Positions 34,101-44,907 of a stretch of 64,000 bases of DNA are shown piece after piece (the first letter of the stretch is position 1; each line of letters starts with the position of its first letter). Made by a program: the position numbers and the translations under genes. The notes under the pieces are model-generated. The model was not told where the DNA came from. It was given only the letters and a program-made list of their open reading frames with translations, and searched no databases. The stretch spans positions 147,383,915 to 147,447,914 of the forward strand of contig NC_035443.2 in NCBI RefSeq assembly GCF_002127325.2. Direction: 5' to 3'. The DNA is from Helianthus annuus (lineage: Eukaryota > Streptophyta > Magnoliopsida > Asterales > Asteraceae).

Positions 34101-34968
34101 TCAATCCTTAATCTGCAAAGTCTTTGAGAATTCGACGAGTAAGTTCTTGGGAAAGGCAGGACCTAAAGTTACAGTCACACAGTGTCCTCCAATCCCAAAG
34201 GCTGAAGTTCGAAAGCAATTTGGCAACAAGAAATTGCCAACAGTGCCAACACAGCAAAATCACACCAAACCCAAAGGTAAAACACCGGCTCAAGCTAACA
34301 AGAAGCCGAACCAAAAGAAGAGGAAAAATGTTAACTTTGTGAAATCGACGGGAACGGACAAAATTGAAAAGTTTGAAAATCAATCTAACTTAGATTTTGT
34401 CAAGAAAGCTATTGTCGAGAAAAGAAATGAACCAAGTAGTTCAAAACCTAGTACCTCGGGTTCACAAAGTTCAACATCATCGGCTAAGCGATCACATGAT
34501 ACTTCGGGGTTTGTAGAACGAAGATCATGTTTTGAGTGTGGAACCATTGGACATATTATTCGTAATTGTCCATATCTTCATAAACAAAAAGGAAAGGTCG
34601 ATGATCCCCGTGGCAAAACTGACCGTAAGCCAACTGTTTCCACAAAACAAGATCCCCGCCTTGTAAAAGAAAGGGAAAAGAAACAGAAACGCCAACAGGT
34701 CAAAAAGATTGAAAAAGCGATTAAAACCGATGTGGTTCAAAAACAATCTGTTGTTGTAAAACCAGACAATTCTAAAACTTCAAATCATCAAGAAGTTAAA
34801 ATTTTAAAGAAAAACACTGGTGAAACCAAACAGACTTGGAAACCAAAAACGGTTGTTGAATCAAGGGGACTATCACAATTCACCAACCATCAAAGACAAG
34901 AAGTTATTGTCATTGATGAAAATGGAAGACCCAAGACCACAATGGCTTGGGTCCCCATCTCCAACTAA
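31174..34968 (+). CDS. gag: Large Gag protein of copia element 2 (1264 aa)
   Basis: Begins MNPSWWGSPAPDSG. Domains: UBN2-type gag core about residues 65-275 (LMHLNEYPGWVDRF, KKLWDALKTRGVG, ADALPPQWNNF); DMYGN/DLYGN proline-rich linker about 310-345; first CCHC zinc knuckle CFNCGERGHFKREC at 465-478; acidic Ser-rich stretch; coiled coil about 655-815 with repeated LQxKHDALQ heptads; a second CCHC knuckle CFECGTIGHIIRNC at 1119-1132; basic C-terminus ending AWVPISN. Most copia gags are 300-500 residues; long coiled-coil gags are known in Sireviruses, where the tail has been reported to bind the dynein light chain LC8. Ends with TAA at 34966, with TGA three codons on. A strong donor-like site CAG/GTATGT lies at 33105/33106 after codon 644. 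Confidence 0.95.
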   Translation: MNPSWWGSPAPDSGKYMNTSQSPSWAESPVSTSSQTNATPAGQWAFVSNQTPSIQSLLLSESETGSLNRPPKLMHLNEYPGWVDRFHTYILGQNTELWLRFTTEFDQSIEIAASSTATFADLPDDQKKTYDLEKKAYAILTQALSKDIYHQFVSFKTTKKLWDALKTRGVGNEATRQLRRDLLKKEFDGFTCMDKESLGDMTSRFYHLLTELTNFEVTTTPTEVVKKFADALPPQWNNFLEILKYNGTLKTTNINDFVQLLENKDQEETLKAKRVAVPQNPEMYYGTSTTSSAKAGSHAPLQTAFVTSTDMYGNPVQVPVKPPPTTDLYGNPIQPPPPPPTQQPQYACYGGTSSAAGQQSKSSTVQLDTSSFSKISVEVGKEHMELLNTVVSAYCGLIEGQIGNINLTQEDYRQIDKEEMDLMDIKWAFASAVRRAKDWMESTGRTSLESKRDTKYGFDKPAVKCFNCGERGHFKRECTKPAQHGNQNPFRNRGNQQNQNRNTERSLVPANNQTNRALAVQVDEGCDWSIQLGGDAPDETACLAQIVKELVHTSGRESSASGGESSEDEDSSGYSRSADEESSNSGDDYVGETSNAAIDADIDELLEEAAAETQRRSILVDQAAYTSSSLHSAFMANVDGSSSQVCVDEPTAVNCDECARLHARCAEMEKSMSELQGKHDALQASLFDLQDKHTTVNENLSDLQSKHDALQEKYDVTFLHNQKLTVDLSKCTEANMFHENHEKEFKSMIETLKKDKTELTKMVSRKQTDINLYISRLETMQKEMACVKTESDAIRLKLDSYLSSSYVLDHIIDVQKEKRDVTCIGYKKCPPPVRHNYDAMPDEEDRVFFEPSVPLDVKEFAAGLGYQKEVSSDSDVSADTFVSAEQNQDPPVVIEDADSSDDESDDTVPAKSDAVVKNEDIPLENHILCDPPVKPAKTVATESSSEKESESVNLLYTLVGDDKIYSDKDFPIKNVNQSLICKVFENSTSKFLGKAGPKVTVTQCPPIPKAEVRKQFGNKKLPTVPTQQNHTKPKGKTPAQANKKPNQKKRKNVNFVKSTGTDKIEKFENQSNLDFVKKAIVEKRNEPSSSKPSTSGSQSSTSSAKRSHDTSGFVERRSCFECGTIGHIIRNCPYLHKQKGKVDDPRGKTDRKPTVSTKQDPRLVKEREKKQKRQQVKKIEKAIKTDVVQKQSVVVKPDNSKTSNHQEVKILKKNTGETKQTWKPKTVVESRGLSQFTNHQRQEVIVIDENGRPKTTMAWVPISN

Positions 34969-34983
34969 TTCATTTGAGTTCAT

Positions 34984-37900
34984 GTGCAGGGTGCTTCAGG
35001 AGGAACTATCAGTAGTCATTGGATTGTTGATAGTGGCGCATCCAGGCACATGACCGGCGACATGAAGCTTCTCTACGACGTTAAATCTATTAGAGGAGGT
35101 TATGTTGCTTTTGCTGGAGATAAAGGTGGATACATTACGGGTGAAGGAATGATATCTAACGGGATTGTCAGCTTTGACAAGATCAATTTTGTGCAACAAC
35201 TTGATCACAATCTTCTTAGTGTTTCTCAAATCTGTGACAAGAAATTTTCAGTACACTTTGATGCTAATGGATGTTATGTGCTGAAACCCGGCTTCAAAAT
35301 TCCAAAAGAATGGATTCTCTTGTCGGCTCCAAGGATAAATGATTTGTACGTCCTTGACATGAGCCAGGCTATTACTACGTCTGCACAAGCAACATGTTTC
35401 GTTTCCAAAGCCACAGAAAAAGACACTATCTCTTGGCACAGACGAATGGGTCACATTCACTTACGAAAAATGAATCATTTGGTTTCAAATGAATTGGTGA
35501 ATGGTGTTCCCCTAAAAAATTTCCATCTTCAAGACATCTGTGTTTCGTGCCAGAAAGGAAAGCAAACAAAGAAGAAGCACCCTACAAAGAAGATCAACAC
35601 AGTGGCAGTTCCTCTTGAACGTTTGCACATGGATTTGTTCGGTCCTGTCAAGCACAAGAGTATTCGGGGTGACCAATACTGCCTCGTGGTTACTGATGAT
35701 TATTCAAGATTTTCTTGGGTTGCGTTCATGGCACACAAGAGTGCAACCTTTGGTATTATCAAAAACTTAATCATTCAGATTGAGAATTTGTATAAGTTGA
35801 AGGTTAGGCGGATACGTAGCGACAATGGTACTGAATTTAAGAATCATTCCATGGCGGAGTTCTGCACTTCAAAGGGTATTCTTCATGAGTTTAGAGCAGC
35901 TTATACTCCTCAACAGAATGGTGTCGCTGAACGTAAAAACCGCACATTGATCGAGACTGCTAGGACAATGTTGGTAGAGTCGCAGCTACCCATTCCATTC
36001 TGGACTGAAGCTGTGGCCTCTGCATGTTATACATTGAACCGAGTCCTTACAGTCAAAAGACACAACAAGACCTGCTTCGAGCTTCTTCAAAAACGGAAAC
36101 CAGATTTGTCTTATCTAGAACCGTTTGGAGCTCCATGCACAATCATCGATCCTAATGGAAAGTTTGGGGCAAGAGCGATTGATGGATACTTTCTTGGGTA
36201 TGCCACCCCTAACTTACGAGTCTGGAATCTAGAGACTAAAAGGGTCGAGGAATGGTCTGAGGTCAGAGTACAACGGCACACTTTGCCAGTCAAAAATCCG
36301 GGTCAACCTTGGATGTTTGAGTACGATGACTTTTTCAATTCGATCAATGTTGAAGCCGTTGAAGAAAATGCTGCGGCTAGGATGTTTTTCGAGAGTGACA
36401 ATGCAACAGTTTCACCGGTGGTTCGTCCAATTCTTGTTAATCAAGAACCATCTTCTTCGGTGAACAATAATACTCTCAACAATGAGGATTTTCATGATGC
36501 AAACAAATTGAACGAATCTTCAGAGGATGATGAATTTCTAGATGCAGATCAAGAAGCTCCAACAACAGCAGTTCATGGTACTTCAGAGGGTACTCCTCCA
36601 GTGGATACACATAGAACAGCTGAGACTACTGCATCATCCTCTTCGTCAATTCCGGGTCTTGAATTGGTTGTTGATCTTAATCTTAACAACCTGGGTATAA
36701 ATGTTCCAGTTCCAGATAATCCAGAAACAAGGATTCATAATACCCATCCTCAACAAAACATCATTGGAAATGTGCAAAGTGGCGTACAAACAAGAAACAT
36801 GTTGCGAAACAACAACAATGCAGGCTTGTATGCAGCTATTCGAGAATCCGGGCAACAAAACGACTGGTCCTTCGTGTGTTATGTCTCACAAGAAGAACCT
36901 AGAACGTGGAAAGAAGCCTTGAAAGATAATGCTTGGGTTGAAGCAATGCAGGAAGAACTGCAACAATTCCAGAAGCTGGGTGTCTGGAAACTCGTAGAGA
37001 AACCTGCTGGATACAAGAAGATTGGTACCCGTTGGGTTTTCAAATGCAAAAAGGATGACCGCGGAGTTGTTATCCGAAACAAAGCTCGTTTAGTCGTTCA
37101 AGGTTTTCGTCAGATTGAAGGAATCGACTACAACGAAGTCTATGCACCAGTGGCACGTCTCGAAGCAATTCGAATCTTTCTAGCCTATGCGTCCTTCAAG
37201 GGATTCAAGGTCTATCAGATGGACGTGAAAAGTGCATTCTTACATGGTGTGGTTGAAGAAGAGGTGTACGTCGAACAGCCTCCAGGTTTTGAAGATCCTA
37301 TCCATCCCGATCGGGTTTGGTTGCTCAACAAAGCTCTTTATGGTCTTCATCAAGCACCACGAGCTTGGTATGCAACCTTATCTCACTATCTGCTGGAGAA
37401 CGGTTTTCGTAGAGGTCTTATCGACTGTACTCTTTTCATCAAGGAACAAGATGGAGATCTTCTTCTGGTACAGGTATACGTTGATGATATTATTTTTGGT
37501 TCTACTAATGATGTCTTGTGTAGGGAATTCGAGCGCATCATGCAGGATAAATTCGAGATGAGTGCTATGGGGGAAATGACCTTCTTCTTGGGCCTACAAG
37601 TACAACAAACGGAGTCTGGGATATTCATCCATCAGACTAAATATGTTGGTGACATCTTGAGCCGGTTCCAGATGTCTGATGCAACGCCCATTGGTACCCC
37701 ATTGCCAACTAATCACGGAATTACTCCAGACTTGAAGGGAGAAGCTGTTAGCCCTTCTATCTATCGCGCCATGATCGGATCTCTCATGTACCTCACAGCA
37801 TCAAGGCCAGACATAATGTACCCAACGTGCCTGCTTGCTAGATATCAAGTTAACCCGAAGGCCTCACATCTTGCTGCTGTTAAAAGGATTTTTCGTTATT

Positions 37901-38424
37901 TGAAGGCGTACCCTGACACCGGTCTGTGGTACCCTAGGGATAATAACTTTGAATTGGTAGCTTTCAGTGATTCTGATTTTGGCGGATGCAAAATCGACGG
38001 TAAATCCACAACGGCTGGATGTCAGTTCTTAGGAAATCGCCTAGTCACATGGCAGTGCAAGAAGCAGACGTGTGTAGCTACATCAACATGCGAAGCTGAA
38101 TACATTGCTGCCTCAAGTTGTTGCTCCCAAGTTCTTTGGATCCAACAACAAATGCGGGACTACGGTTTTGAATTCCTAACTACTCCTATTTACGTTGATA
38201 ATTCTGCTGCTTTAGATATCACTAGAAATCCTGTGCAGCATTCAAAGACCAAACACATCGAAATCAAATATCACTTCATACGTGATTGCTTTGAGAAAAG
38301 GCTAATCGATGTTGTTAAGGTCCACACCGATGACCAACGTGCCGACTTATTTACCAAAGCATTTGACAAATCAAGATTTGACTTTTTATTATTGGTAAAC
38401 GGCATTAAGGTCAAGCAAGAGTAA
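34984..38424 (+). CDS. pol: Copia Pol polyprotein of element 2
   Basis: Protease, integrase, reverse transcriptase and RNase H in copia order, all uninterrupted. Counting from 34984: protease DSGAS at 16-20; pre-integrase zinc finger (WHRRMGHIH ... CVSCQKGK) about 150-195; integrase D217, D280, E316, giving DD35E; RT from about 690, with [22 protein letters not shown] and YVDD at 832-835; RNase H with [17 protein letters not shown] and [11 protein letters not shown]. It is in the same frame as gag, behind TAA (34966) and TGA (34975). No ATG precedes the protease motif in this frame (first in-frame ATG at 35050, after DSGAS), so an independent start would lose the protease site. Expression by splicing or recoding is inferred. 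An acceptor-like TTCATGTGCAG/G ends at 34989. Confidence 0.95.
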   Translation: MQGASGGTISSHWIVDSGASRHMTGDMKLLYDVKSIRGGYVAFAGDKGGYITGEGMISNGIVSFDKINFVQQLDHNLLSVSQICDKKFSVHFDANGCYVLKPGFKIPKEWILLSAPRINDLYVLDMSQAITTSAQATCFVSKATEKDTISWHRRMGHIHLRKMNHLVSNELVNGVPLKNFHLQDICVSCQKGKQTKKKHPTKKINTVAVPLERLHMDLFGPVKHKSIRGDQYCLVVTDDYSRFSWVAFMAHKSATFGIIKNLIIQIENLYKLKVRRIRSDNGTEFKNHSMAEFCTSKGILHEFRAAYTPQQNGVAERKNRTLIETARTMLVESQLPIPFWTEAVASACYTLNRVLTVKRHNKTCFELLQKRKPDLSYLEPFGAPCTIIDPNGKFGARAIDGYFLGYATPNLRVWNLETKRVEEWSEVRVQRHTLPVKNPGQPWMFEYDDFFNSINVEAVEENAAARMFFESDNATVSPVVRPILVNQEPSSSVNNNTLNNEDFHDANKLNESSEDDEFLDADQEAPTTAVHGTSEGTPPVDTHRTAETTASSSSSIPGLELVVDLNLNNLGINVPVPDNPETRIHNTHPQQNIIGNVQSGVQTRNMLRNNNNAGLYAAIRESGQQNDWSFVCYVSQEEPRTWKEALKDNAWVEAMQEELQQFQKLGVWKLVEKPAGYKKIGTRWVFKCKKDDRGVVIRNKARLVVQGFRQIEGIDYNEVYAPVARLEAIRIFLAYASFKGFKVYQMDVKSAFLHGVVEEEVYVEQPPGFEDPIHPDRVWLLNKALYGLHQAPRAWYATLSHYLLENGFRRGLIDCTLFIKEQDGDLLLVQVYVDDIIFGSTNDVLCREFERIMQDKFEMSAMGEMTFFLGLQVQQTESGIFIHQTKYVGDILSRFQMSDATPIGTPLPTNHGITPDLKGEAVSPSIYRAMIGSLMYLTASRPDIMYPTCLLARYQVNPKASHLAAVKRIFRYLKAYPDTGLWYPRDNNFELVAFSDSDFGGCKIDGKSTTAGCQFLGNRLVTWQCKKQTCVATSTCEAEYIAASSCCSQVLWIQQQMRDYGFEFLTTPIYVDNSAALDITRNPVQHSKTKHIEIKYHFIRDCFEKRLIDVVKVHTDDQRADLFTKAFDKSRFDFLLLVNGIKVKQE

Positions 38425-40268
38425 AACCAACATCGGAAAATCATTTTTGTAAATATTTTTGTGTGTTTTAAATTTATCTTAGTTTGTTGATTTTAGGGGG
38501 AGTAAATCCAAAAATCAGAAAATCCAAAAACATCGAAAAATTTCAAAAACACAAAAACAATAGAAAAACAAAAATGAGTTTCCTGGCGAGCAAAAGAGAA
38601 AATGATAGTACATCAGTGGTCTATCCTAACCTCTTTAAACCTTAAATGCAAAACGATAAGCAGCTCTATATAAGATGTATCGGTAGGCTCACAATCATTT
38701 TAAAGTGTGCAGGGTGATATAAATCTTAATCGACTGAAGACCAGGTGGGAACCATTCATTGGCATATGGTCTTAGTACCGAAATTTCGTTTGATAGATTG
38801 CCGAGGTTCTGAGATATTCGGTCTTTATGCTGCTTATCATCTGGGTATCATGGTTGTATCTTTTACCGAAAAATAACGGGGACGCAAGTCTAGATCTTCC
38901 ATGATACTATACATACGTGTACATATTTACATACTGCATTCGACCTCAATAAGTGATAAACAATCACATGTCCAAATCAAATAAGTGATAATATATCACA
39001 TTTATCCGGGTGTCAAGTTCGTCTCTCTGCTGTACGGAAGTACTGACCTGTTCACGGTCTTGCACCTGTGCCCTCATGCATACAAAATCAAGTTCCTCAT
39101 CAATAAGTGATTATATCACATAGGACTTGTTTTCAAATCAAAATAAGTGAGTATCTCACAATTTATACGGTCAAACAGATGATAATCGGTATACTCACCG
39201 GTAAGATGAACTCTCGTGCATACCTTGATACGGGAATGTGTCGTGATGTGGATGAACACCGGTCGGTAAGTATAAATCATACCTTAACGTATCCCCTCGC
39301 CATGATTACATCTGATAAGTTGAGCTTAAGTGGACAACAATACCGATAATTGTTATAGGATGCTTATCTTAATGTTAATTAATTGAACAACAAGAGTGTT
39401 TTGGCATGACCGTATACTGATATGATTCTCTTACCCTCGAAACTCGCAAAAAGAATGTCTGTATATATTTATTTACTGCTTAACTTTTATTGTTTTCTTT
39501 TAAACAGTTTCGTCGTTTGGTGCATATCAGCACGACATTAGCGGTGATGTCGTTTGATAACACTCAAAGGATTTTAAATTGTTGTCTTAAACTTTATAAA
39601 AGCCAAAAAGATTTTATTTCTACTTTATTTTCGATCGTACGATGTTGGAGCTCAAGTCTTCGTTACCTGAAACCTGACTGAAAACCGAACTGACTAAATC
39701 TTCATAAACGGTCAAAAATTTGCAGATTTTGAAAGTTAGAATTTAAAATTGATAAATTTATTAAACTTTCAAACTGTCGGACGGTGTTTGATTGTGACAT
39801 GGTCATTCGTGTGTCATTTGTGTATACTATATTCCAGGCAGTTGTTCTCATCATGCGTTTAGATTTCTTGCATGTGCAGATTCTAAAGGCTAGGAGAACA
39901 TGGTCGATGACAAGCTTTGGAATGAAGACACGACGAGAAGGCGCTCAAAAGATGAAGATGATCGAGTTGCCGCTGGCCATCATCAACACCACAAGGATCT
40001 CACTTCATAAAGATAAAGTCTTTTCACGAGCATAACTCAAGGGGGAGCTTATGTTAAGGGGGAGTTTGTCAACACACTTCCTACATGATACGGGTAGTTT
40101 GTTGATACACTCTCTGCTTTCAAGACGTGAAGACATTGAAGATCCTCCGACATTGAAGACTTAGAAGGACATCAGAGTTTTGAGAACTCGAAGACCCAAG
40201 ACCGTCGAAGTTCGAGACGAGTCTACAACTATAGAAGATAAAGACAAAGCTACAGCCAAGGGGGAGTT
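38425..40268 (+). other. 3' noncoding region of element 2 with multiple polypurine tracts
   Basis: No gene over about 80 codons. Purine tracts: TTAGGGGGAGT at about 38494-38502, AAGGGGGAG at 40039 and at 40056, and AAGGGGGAGTT at 40258-40268 directly before the LTR. The GGGGGAG core is repeated. Homologous to 4112-6120 of element 1. Confidence 0.8.
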
Positions 40269-40902
40269 TGTTGGTGCACTTGTGTCTGTACTTTGTCTGT
40301 ATTCGGTCTGTATGTAACGATGTCCTGTTTTGTGTTGTAAGTTGACCAAGTCAACCATCCTCCGGTTTGACTTGGACAACAGATTGTATGTTGAAAGATG
40401 TTCTGATCGAAGGATAGTTCCTCGAAGGATGGTGTTAATCCTTCGAGGTGCACGAAAGATATGGTTCGACTGATTAGACCTCGAAGGATGATCCTTCGAG
40501 GTCAATGCTCATCTTTCGAACATGTTGTGATCGATAGATGATCCTTCGGACCATCTATCGGATCCTTCGATCTGGCATCATGGGCTGGGTATATATATAC
40601 CCATGCAGTGTATGTGTGAGCAAGTTCTGCCATTTTGCACATCCGAGAGATAGAGAGTGTTGAGAGCATTCTGTCCAGAACTCACACACACACTTAGAGA
40701 GTTTATAGAACATTTCTGTAAACATTGAGCTCGTAACCGAACCCTCATTGCATTAATACAAGTTGTGTTAATCGGTGAACTTGTGTGTTTGTTTCTCTAC
40801 TTGCTACTAACTCGGTTTGCTTGCTAGCTTGGATTCCGCACTCGCTAGTAGGTTTGTATAACAAGGTTTAGGTTCGTTATCCTCCGCGAAAAGGGACCTA
40901 CA
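40269..40902 (+). repeat. 3' LTR of copia element 2
   Basis: Matches the 5' LTR base for base except for one T/C difference. Followed by CACGC and copy D2 of the gene-flank block. Confidence 0.95.
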
Positions 40903-42440
40903 CACGCTTCACGCACACCACACACAATTTTAAGGTTGTAACTTTTATTTAATTAAGTTTGATACTATTGTAAAAAAAAAATTTATGCTTTAGACATATA
41001 TTGTATTCCCGCCGTATCAGGCAGGGAAATTTCACGTTTGCTTTCGTGTTTCTAGACACTCGTCTCCATGAATATACAATTGCGACATCCTTAATTTTAT
41101 TCTTTTTATTTGTTTACAATTTTAGCCGTTGCGAAGCATGAGTCTAACAAGCAATTTTTAAATATTTACTATATGATATATATACAGCTTCGGTACCAGT
41201 GTAAGTATTTAGAACCGGTACATGTATTCATTCTTTATAGTTTTCGAAAGATGTAAAATACGTGTAGGCATCCTTTTAGCATATCATGACTTCAGAGTGT
41301 CAGTACCTTATGGATACCGTAATAGTCAAAATCGAACTAATACCAGTGGAATTCCCGCCGCAACGCGTGAGGTAATTTAACTAGTTATGTTTAAACAAAG
41401 GTGATTCATTTTTAATACTTCTTACCTTGACAAAAACATAATCTTTCAACGACCAATTTTTCACTTGTTTAGTTAATGATTTTTAGCACATACCAGGTAC
41501 ATTTAAAGACCAATTATATTTTGTTATTTGTTGACAACGTTTGCTCCTACTTTATTACACTAATAATCTTAAATTAAACATACTTGCCTAAGTTTAAACC
41601 TAGGACCTCTCCTTTAATAGGCATATACCTCTACCAATTATATAACATCTTGGAATCTCGCATTACAAGAAATAGCATCCAAACTACGTACTTGTTTAAT
41701 TATCACATATGTAACAAGATAAAGAAAATGATGTATGTTTGAATCCAACACATAGCATTTCACTTTGCTTGCCGGTAGAAAATGTTTGGAGAAATTAATT
41801 AAAGATGAGAGGAATTATAATTTGTCATTTCTAAATAAATCTATCCCAATACGTTCACACAAAAATAAAAAAAGAAAATTCACATGGGAACTAATTTGAC
41901 GTGCCGTTGAACCATGTAGCCTCTAACGTGACCCACATTAGCCCACATCCACCACACAAAAAAAGATAGAAAAAAAAGAAACTACACCTCTTTGCCATTT
42001 CATTTTGAAAAAAAAAATAATCTTTTCTTAGAAAATTTGTAGGAATTTCCGAAAACAAAAATATTTTATCAGAAAATTACATAGTAAAATTTGCCCTTTT
42101 CTAGTAGTTGTTGTTTGTAGCCTATAATGTAACACACGTTGGCAAACACCCATGCACACCCATCTTTATACAATTGAAGTTCTACCTACATCAACCATGA
42201 CATCTTTATACAATTTAAGTTCTACCTACATCAACCATCAAATTTATGATAAACTTCCAAGATAATGAAAGATAAGTGCTCTCACACAACAATCATCAAT
42301 ATTTGAAACTTGAAAATCAAATACTAAGAAACACACAAACTATGTAAATTACCAAACAACAACAATGAAAATTATGTGCAAGTTCGAGGACATTGGTGGA
42401 CTCGCACATATCATTTGTGGAGATGTGGGAACTCTACTAC
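40903..42440 (+). other. Copy D2 of the Helitron-like/SINE/upstream block
   Basis: Collinear with 54742-56290 (D3) from CACGCTTCACGCACACC onward, and with D1 from about 12760. Contains the Helitron-like end (CTAG at 41381-41384), an empty MITE site (41390-41398), the SINE-like insert (41520-41632) and the doubled 40-bp unit (about 42161-42240). No gene. Confidence 0.75.
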
Positions 42441-42558
42441 TTCTATATAAACACGACTAACATATCATCCTTTGTGAATTGCAAAGGTTATTTGGTTTGA
42501 TACAAAGCAATAACATAGTCTGCGGTGATCGGGAAAAGCTTTGCAAAAGAAAATAGCA
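42375..42558 (+). promoter_or_regulatory. Promoter and leader of small gene A4
   Basis: GTTCGAGGACATTGGTGGAC (42382), CATTTGTGGAGATGTGGGAA (42412), TATATAA (about 42444-42450), ACATATCATCCTTTGTGAA, then the leader with GGTTATTTGGTTTGATAC. TATA to ATG is about 115 bp. Best preserved example of the module. Confidence 0.65.
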
Positions 42559-42726
42559 ATGGCAGATAACAAGCAAAGCTACCATAAAACAAACACGAAG
42601 GAAGGAGGGACGTCAAATGTGAAACCTGCATCTGCCAAAAAGAAGTATGTTTCTACAAGGATGGGTGAGTTTGTGGCAGGTTCCGTCACAAAAATGGTTA
42701 ATAATGTGAAGGATAAAAAAAGATAA
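42559..42726 (+). CDS. Small lysine-rich protein A4 (55 aa), unknown function
   Basis: Starts MADNKQSYHKTNTKEGG and ends NNVKDKKR. Relative to A3 and A5 it lacks three residues (VIP) just before the AKKK core through a clean 9-nt in-frame deletion, and has N for K at residue 20. The preserved frame after the deletion supports translation. First gene of cassette 2. Confidence 0.6.
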   Translation: MADNKQSYHKTNTKEGGTSNVKPASAKKKYVSTRMGEFVAGSVTKMVNNVKDKKR

Positions 42727-42765
42727 ATCACAGGGAACATCCTATTGATTAAAATGCTAGTTATG

Positions 42766-42777
42766 AGTGTGTGTGTG

Positions 42778-42842
<65 letters not shown>
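42766..42842. repeat. (TG)n(TA)n microsatellite after A4
   Basis: Longest version in the window, with about 30 TA units. A long ORF through it is meaningless. Confidence 0.95.
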
Positions 42843-42845
<3 letters not shown>

Positions 42846-44137
42846 CAATGTGTTATGTTGTAAACTATGTAATGGAGTTTATTAATTGTATCATGTTTCT
42901 ACAGCAAAAGTATGTTTCTATTGTTATTAGTTACGATATGTTTAAATGTATGAAATTAAATTCTTATGATTTGAGACATCTTATATTCTTTTAACGTTGA
43001 AAAAAATTGTACTCCTAGCAAAGACTTAATTATCTAAACCCATTAACCAACAACTGTGAATAATATATGTCCAATTTAAAGTATATATATTTTTTTCAGT
43101 AGCAAAAGTTTGTTTTTTCAGTGTCTCATTATTATTATTCAATATTGTGAGACTGGATTCTTATGGTTTAAGACATTTTGTCATCTTTAATTAAAAAATA
43201 TTTACTCATAGAATAAGCATGTAAAGACGTACTAGGACGTAAATCAAGAAAGAAAGAGGTAATTAATCACAAAAGGGGAAGAGTACCATATGATGAAAAC
43301 CATAAATCATGCAATTATAATATTGTAATGTGTCATGTGTGGAGTGTTAAACAGGTTTTAAAGTTCATAAACATAATCCTACAGCGACCAATTTTTAGTA
43401 TTTTATTAACGATTTTTTAAAGAGAGAGCTTTGAAAACAAATTATGTGGTATCTTGGAATCTTGCATTACATGAAATAGCACCAAATTAACCATGTACTT
43501 GTTTGATATTCACATGTTAAAATAATGATTTAGATTTGAATCCAACACGTAGTAGTGCACTTTGTTTGGCGATATAAATTGTTTGAGGAAACTAATTAAG
43601 GATAAGAGGAATTAACATCTATCAGCCCTTAAAAAATCCATCTCGATCAATATATTTGCATAGAAAGGAAAACAAAATTCACATGGGAACTAATTAGAGG
43701 AGCATTAGCCCTACAACCATGTAGACTCTAATTTAACCCACAGTAGCCCACACCAATTGATTGCCATTTGAAACTAGTTTTGCCCATTCACCCACACATT
43801 GAAATTAGGCTTACAACATCCATGAAGTTTTAGATTAAGTTCTAGGATATTGATGATAAGTGTTCCCACACAACACTCCTTGATGGTTGAAACTTTAAAA
43901 AATCAAATACTTAGAAACACCAAGACACCACAAAGTATGTAAATTACTCTAGCAACAAGTATGAAAAATATGTGTAACTTCGAGGACAATGGCTTACTCA
44001 CATCATTTGCGGAGATATGGGGAACTCTATCTCTATATATTATAACATATCATCCTTGGTGAATTGCTAAGGTTATTTGGTTTGATACACAAAGACTCTA
44101 AGGTGACTGGGAAAAGCTTGGCAAAAGAATATATCAA
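42843..44137 (+). promoter_or_regulatory. A4-B2 spacer and B2 promoter
   Basis: About 1.1 kb without a gene, then the B-type module (CTTCGAGGACAATGG near 43980, GCGGAGATATGGGGAACTC, TATATATTATAA near 44035, ACATATCATCCTTGGTGAA). Confidence 0.55.
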
Positions 44138-44326
44138 ATGGCAGACAAAGCGCAAAAAGATAGTTACAAGAAAAACACGAAGGGAGAAGGAACAACAAAA
44201 TCCAAACCTGCAACCGTTATCCCTGCAAAAAAGAAGCATGTTTCAACCATGATGGGTGAATTTGTGGTAGGTTCTGTCTCCAAAGTGGGTAAAAATATTA
44301 AGAATAAAAATAAGATAAATCCTTAG
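44138..44326 (+). CDS. Small lysine-rich protein B2 (62 aa), unknown function
   Basis: Differs from B1 by T for A at residue 20 (GEGTTKSKP); same KINP tail. Second gene of cassette 2. Confidence 0.6.
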   Translation: MADKAQKDSYKKNTKGEGTTKSKPATVIPAKKKHVSTMMGEFVVGSVSKVGKNIKNKNKINP

Positions 44327-44754
44327 CAACGGGGTTTACGTTGATTGAAGTGCTATATAGTTACTGTGTATTGTGTGTTATACTGTTATGTATCTTTTAG
44401 CTTATAACTATGTAATACAGTGTATAAAAAACTTCCTGCTACTGTAAATAAAAAGTATGTTTTTAGTGTTTCATACTTACCAAATTGAATTCTTATGATT
44501 TAAGACATTATATGTTCTTTCACATTAATAGACATTTGTCACTTGAAAAAACAAATAATAATAGTAGGTTTGTATTGGTTCCAGTTTGAAGACCACGGCT
44601 CACACACGTGATATAGGAGGTGTGGGAAACTCTACCAGTATATATATATTAGAGCGCATAATCGTTTCAGAATTGTATTAAGTGTTTGGTTTCAAATAGA
44701 ACATTTATAATTGTTAGTTGTATTTGGAGAAAGGTTTTGTAAAAAACTAAATCA
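44327..44754 (+). promoter_or_regulatory. B2-C2 spacer and C2 promoter
   Basis: No gene until the C-type module (GTTTGAAGACCACGG near 44585, GGAGGTGTGGGAAACTC, TATATATATA near 44640). Confidence 0.45.
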
Positions 44755-44907
44755 ATGGGAGGAGGGTCAACTGATGCTAAAGCTGCAACAGTTTTGCTGG
44801 CAAAAAAGAAGCTTGTTTCGATAAGAATGGCCGAGTATATGGCAGGCTCTTTCACCCAAGTGGCTAAAACTATGAACAACAACTATAAGATAAATTCCAA
44901 GGAATAG
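44755..44907 (+). CDS. Small lysine-rich protein C2 (50 aa), unknown function
   Basis: Identical in length to C1 and C3; L replaces Q at residue 15 (TVLLAKKK). Third gene of cassette 2. Confidence 0.55.
   Translation: MGGGSTDAKAATVLLAKKKLVSIRMAEYMAGSFTQVAKTMNNNYKINSKE

Larger units (their letters stand above)
29704..40902 (+). mobile_element. Sirevirus-like copia element 2, intact, 11.2 kb
   Basis: Two 634-bp LTRs (29704-30337, 40269-40902), a primer binding site, uninterrupted 1264-codon gag and 1146-codon pol, and several polypurine tracts. I find one difference between the LTRs (T/C about 134 bp before the LTR end, ...GAGCTTGTAACC against GAGCTCGTAACC). With a commonly used plant LTR rate of 1.3e-8 per site per year that implies tens of thousands of years. 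The flanking 5-mers are CACGG (29699-29703) and CACGC (40903-40907), an imperfect target duplication. Long coiled-coil gag, repeated polypurine tracts and palindromic LTR motifs match the Sirevirus genus; no envelope-like ORF is seen. Confidence 0.9.

Noticed and set aside
38425..40257. Envelope-like gene as in some Sireviruses
   Set aside because: No open frame above about 83 codons and no membrane protein pattern in this interval.
42767..42994. 75-residue frame rich in Ile and Tyr
   Set aside because: Translation of the (TG)n(TA)n microsatellite.
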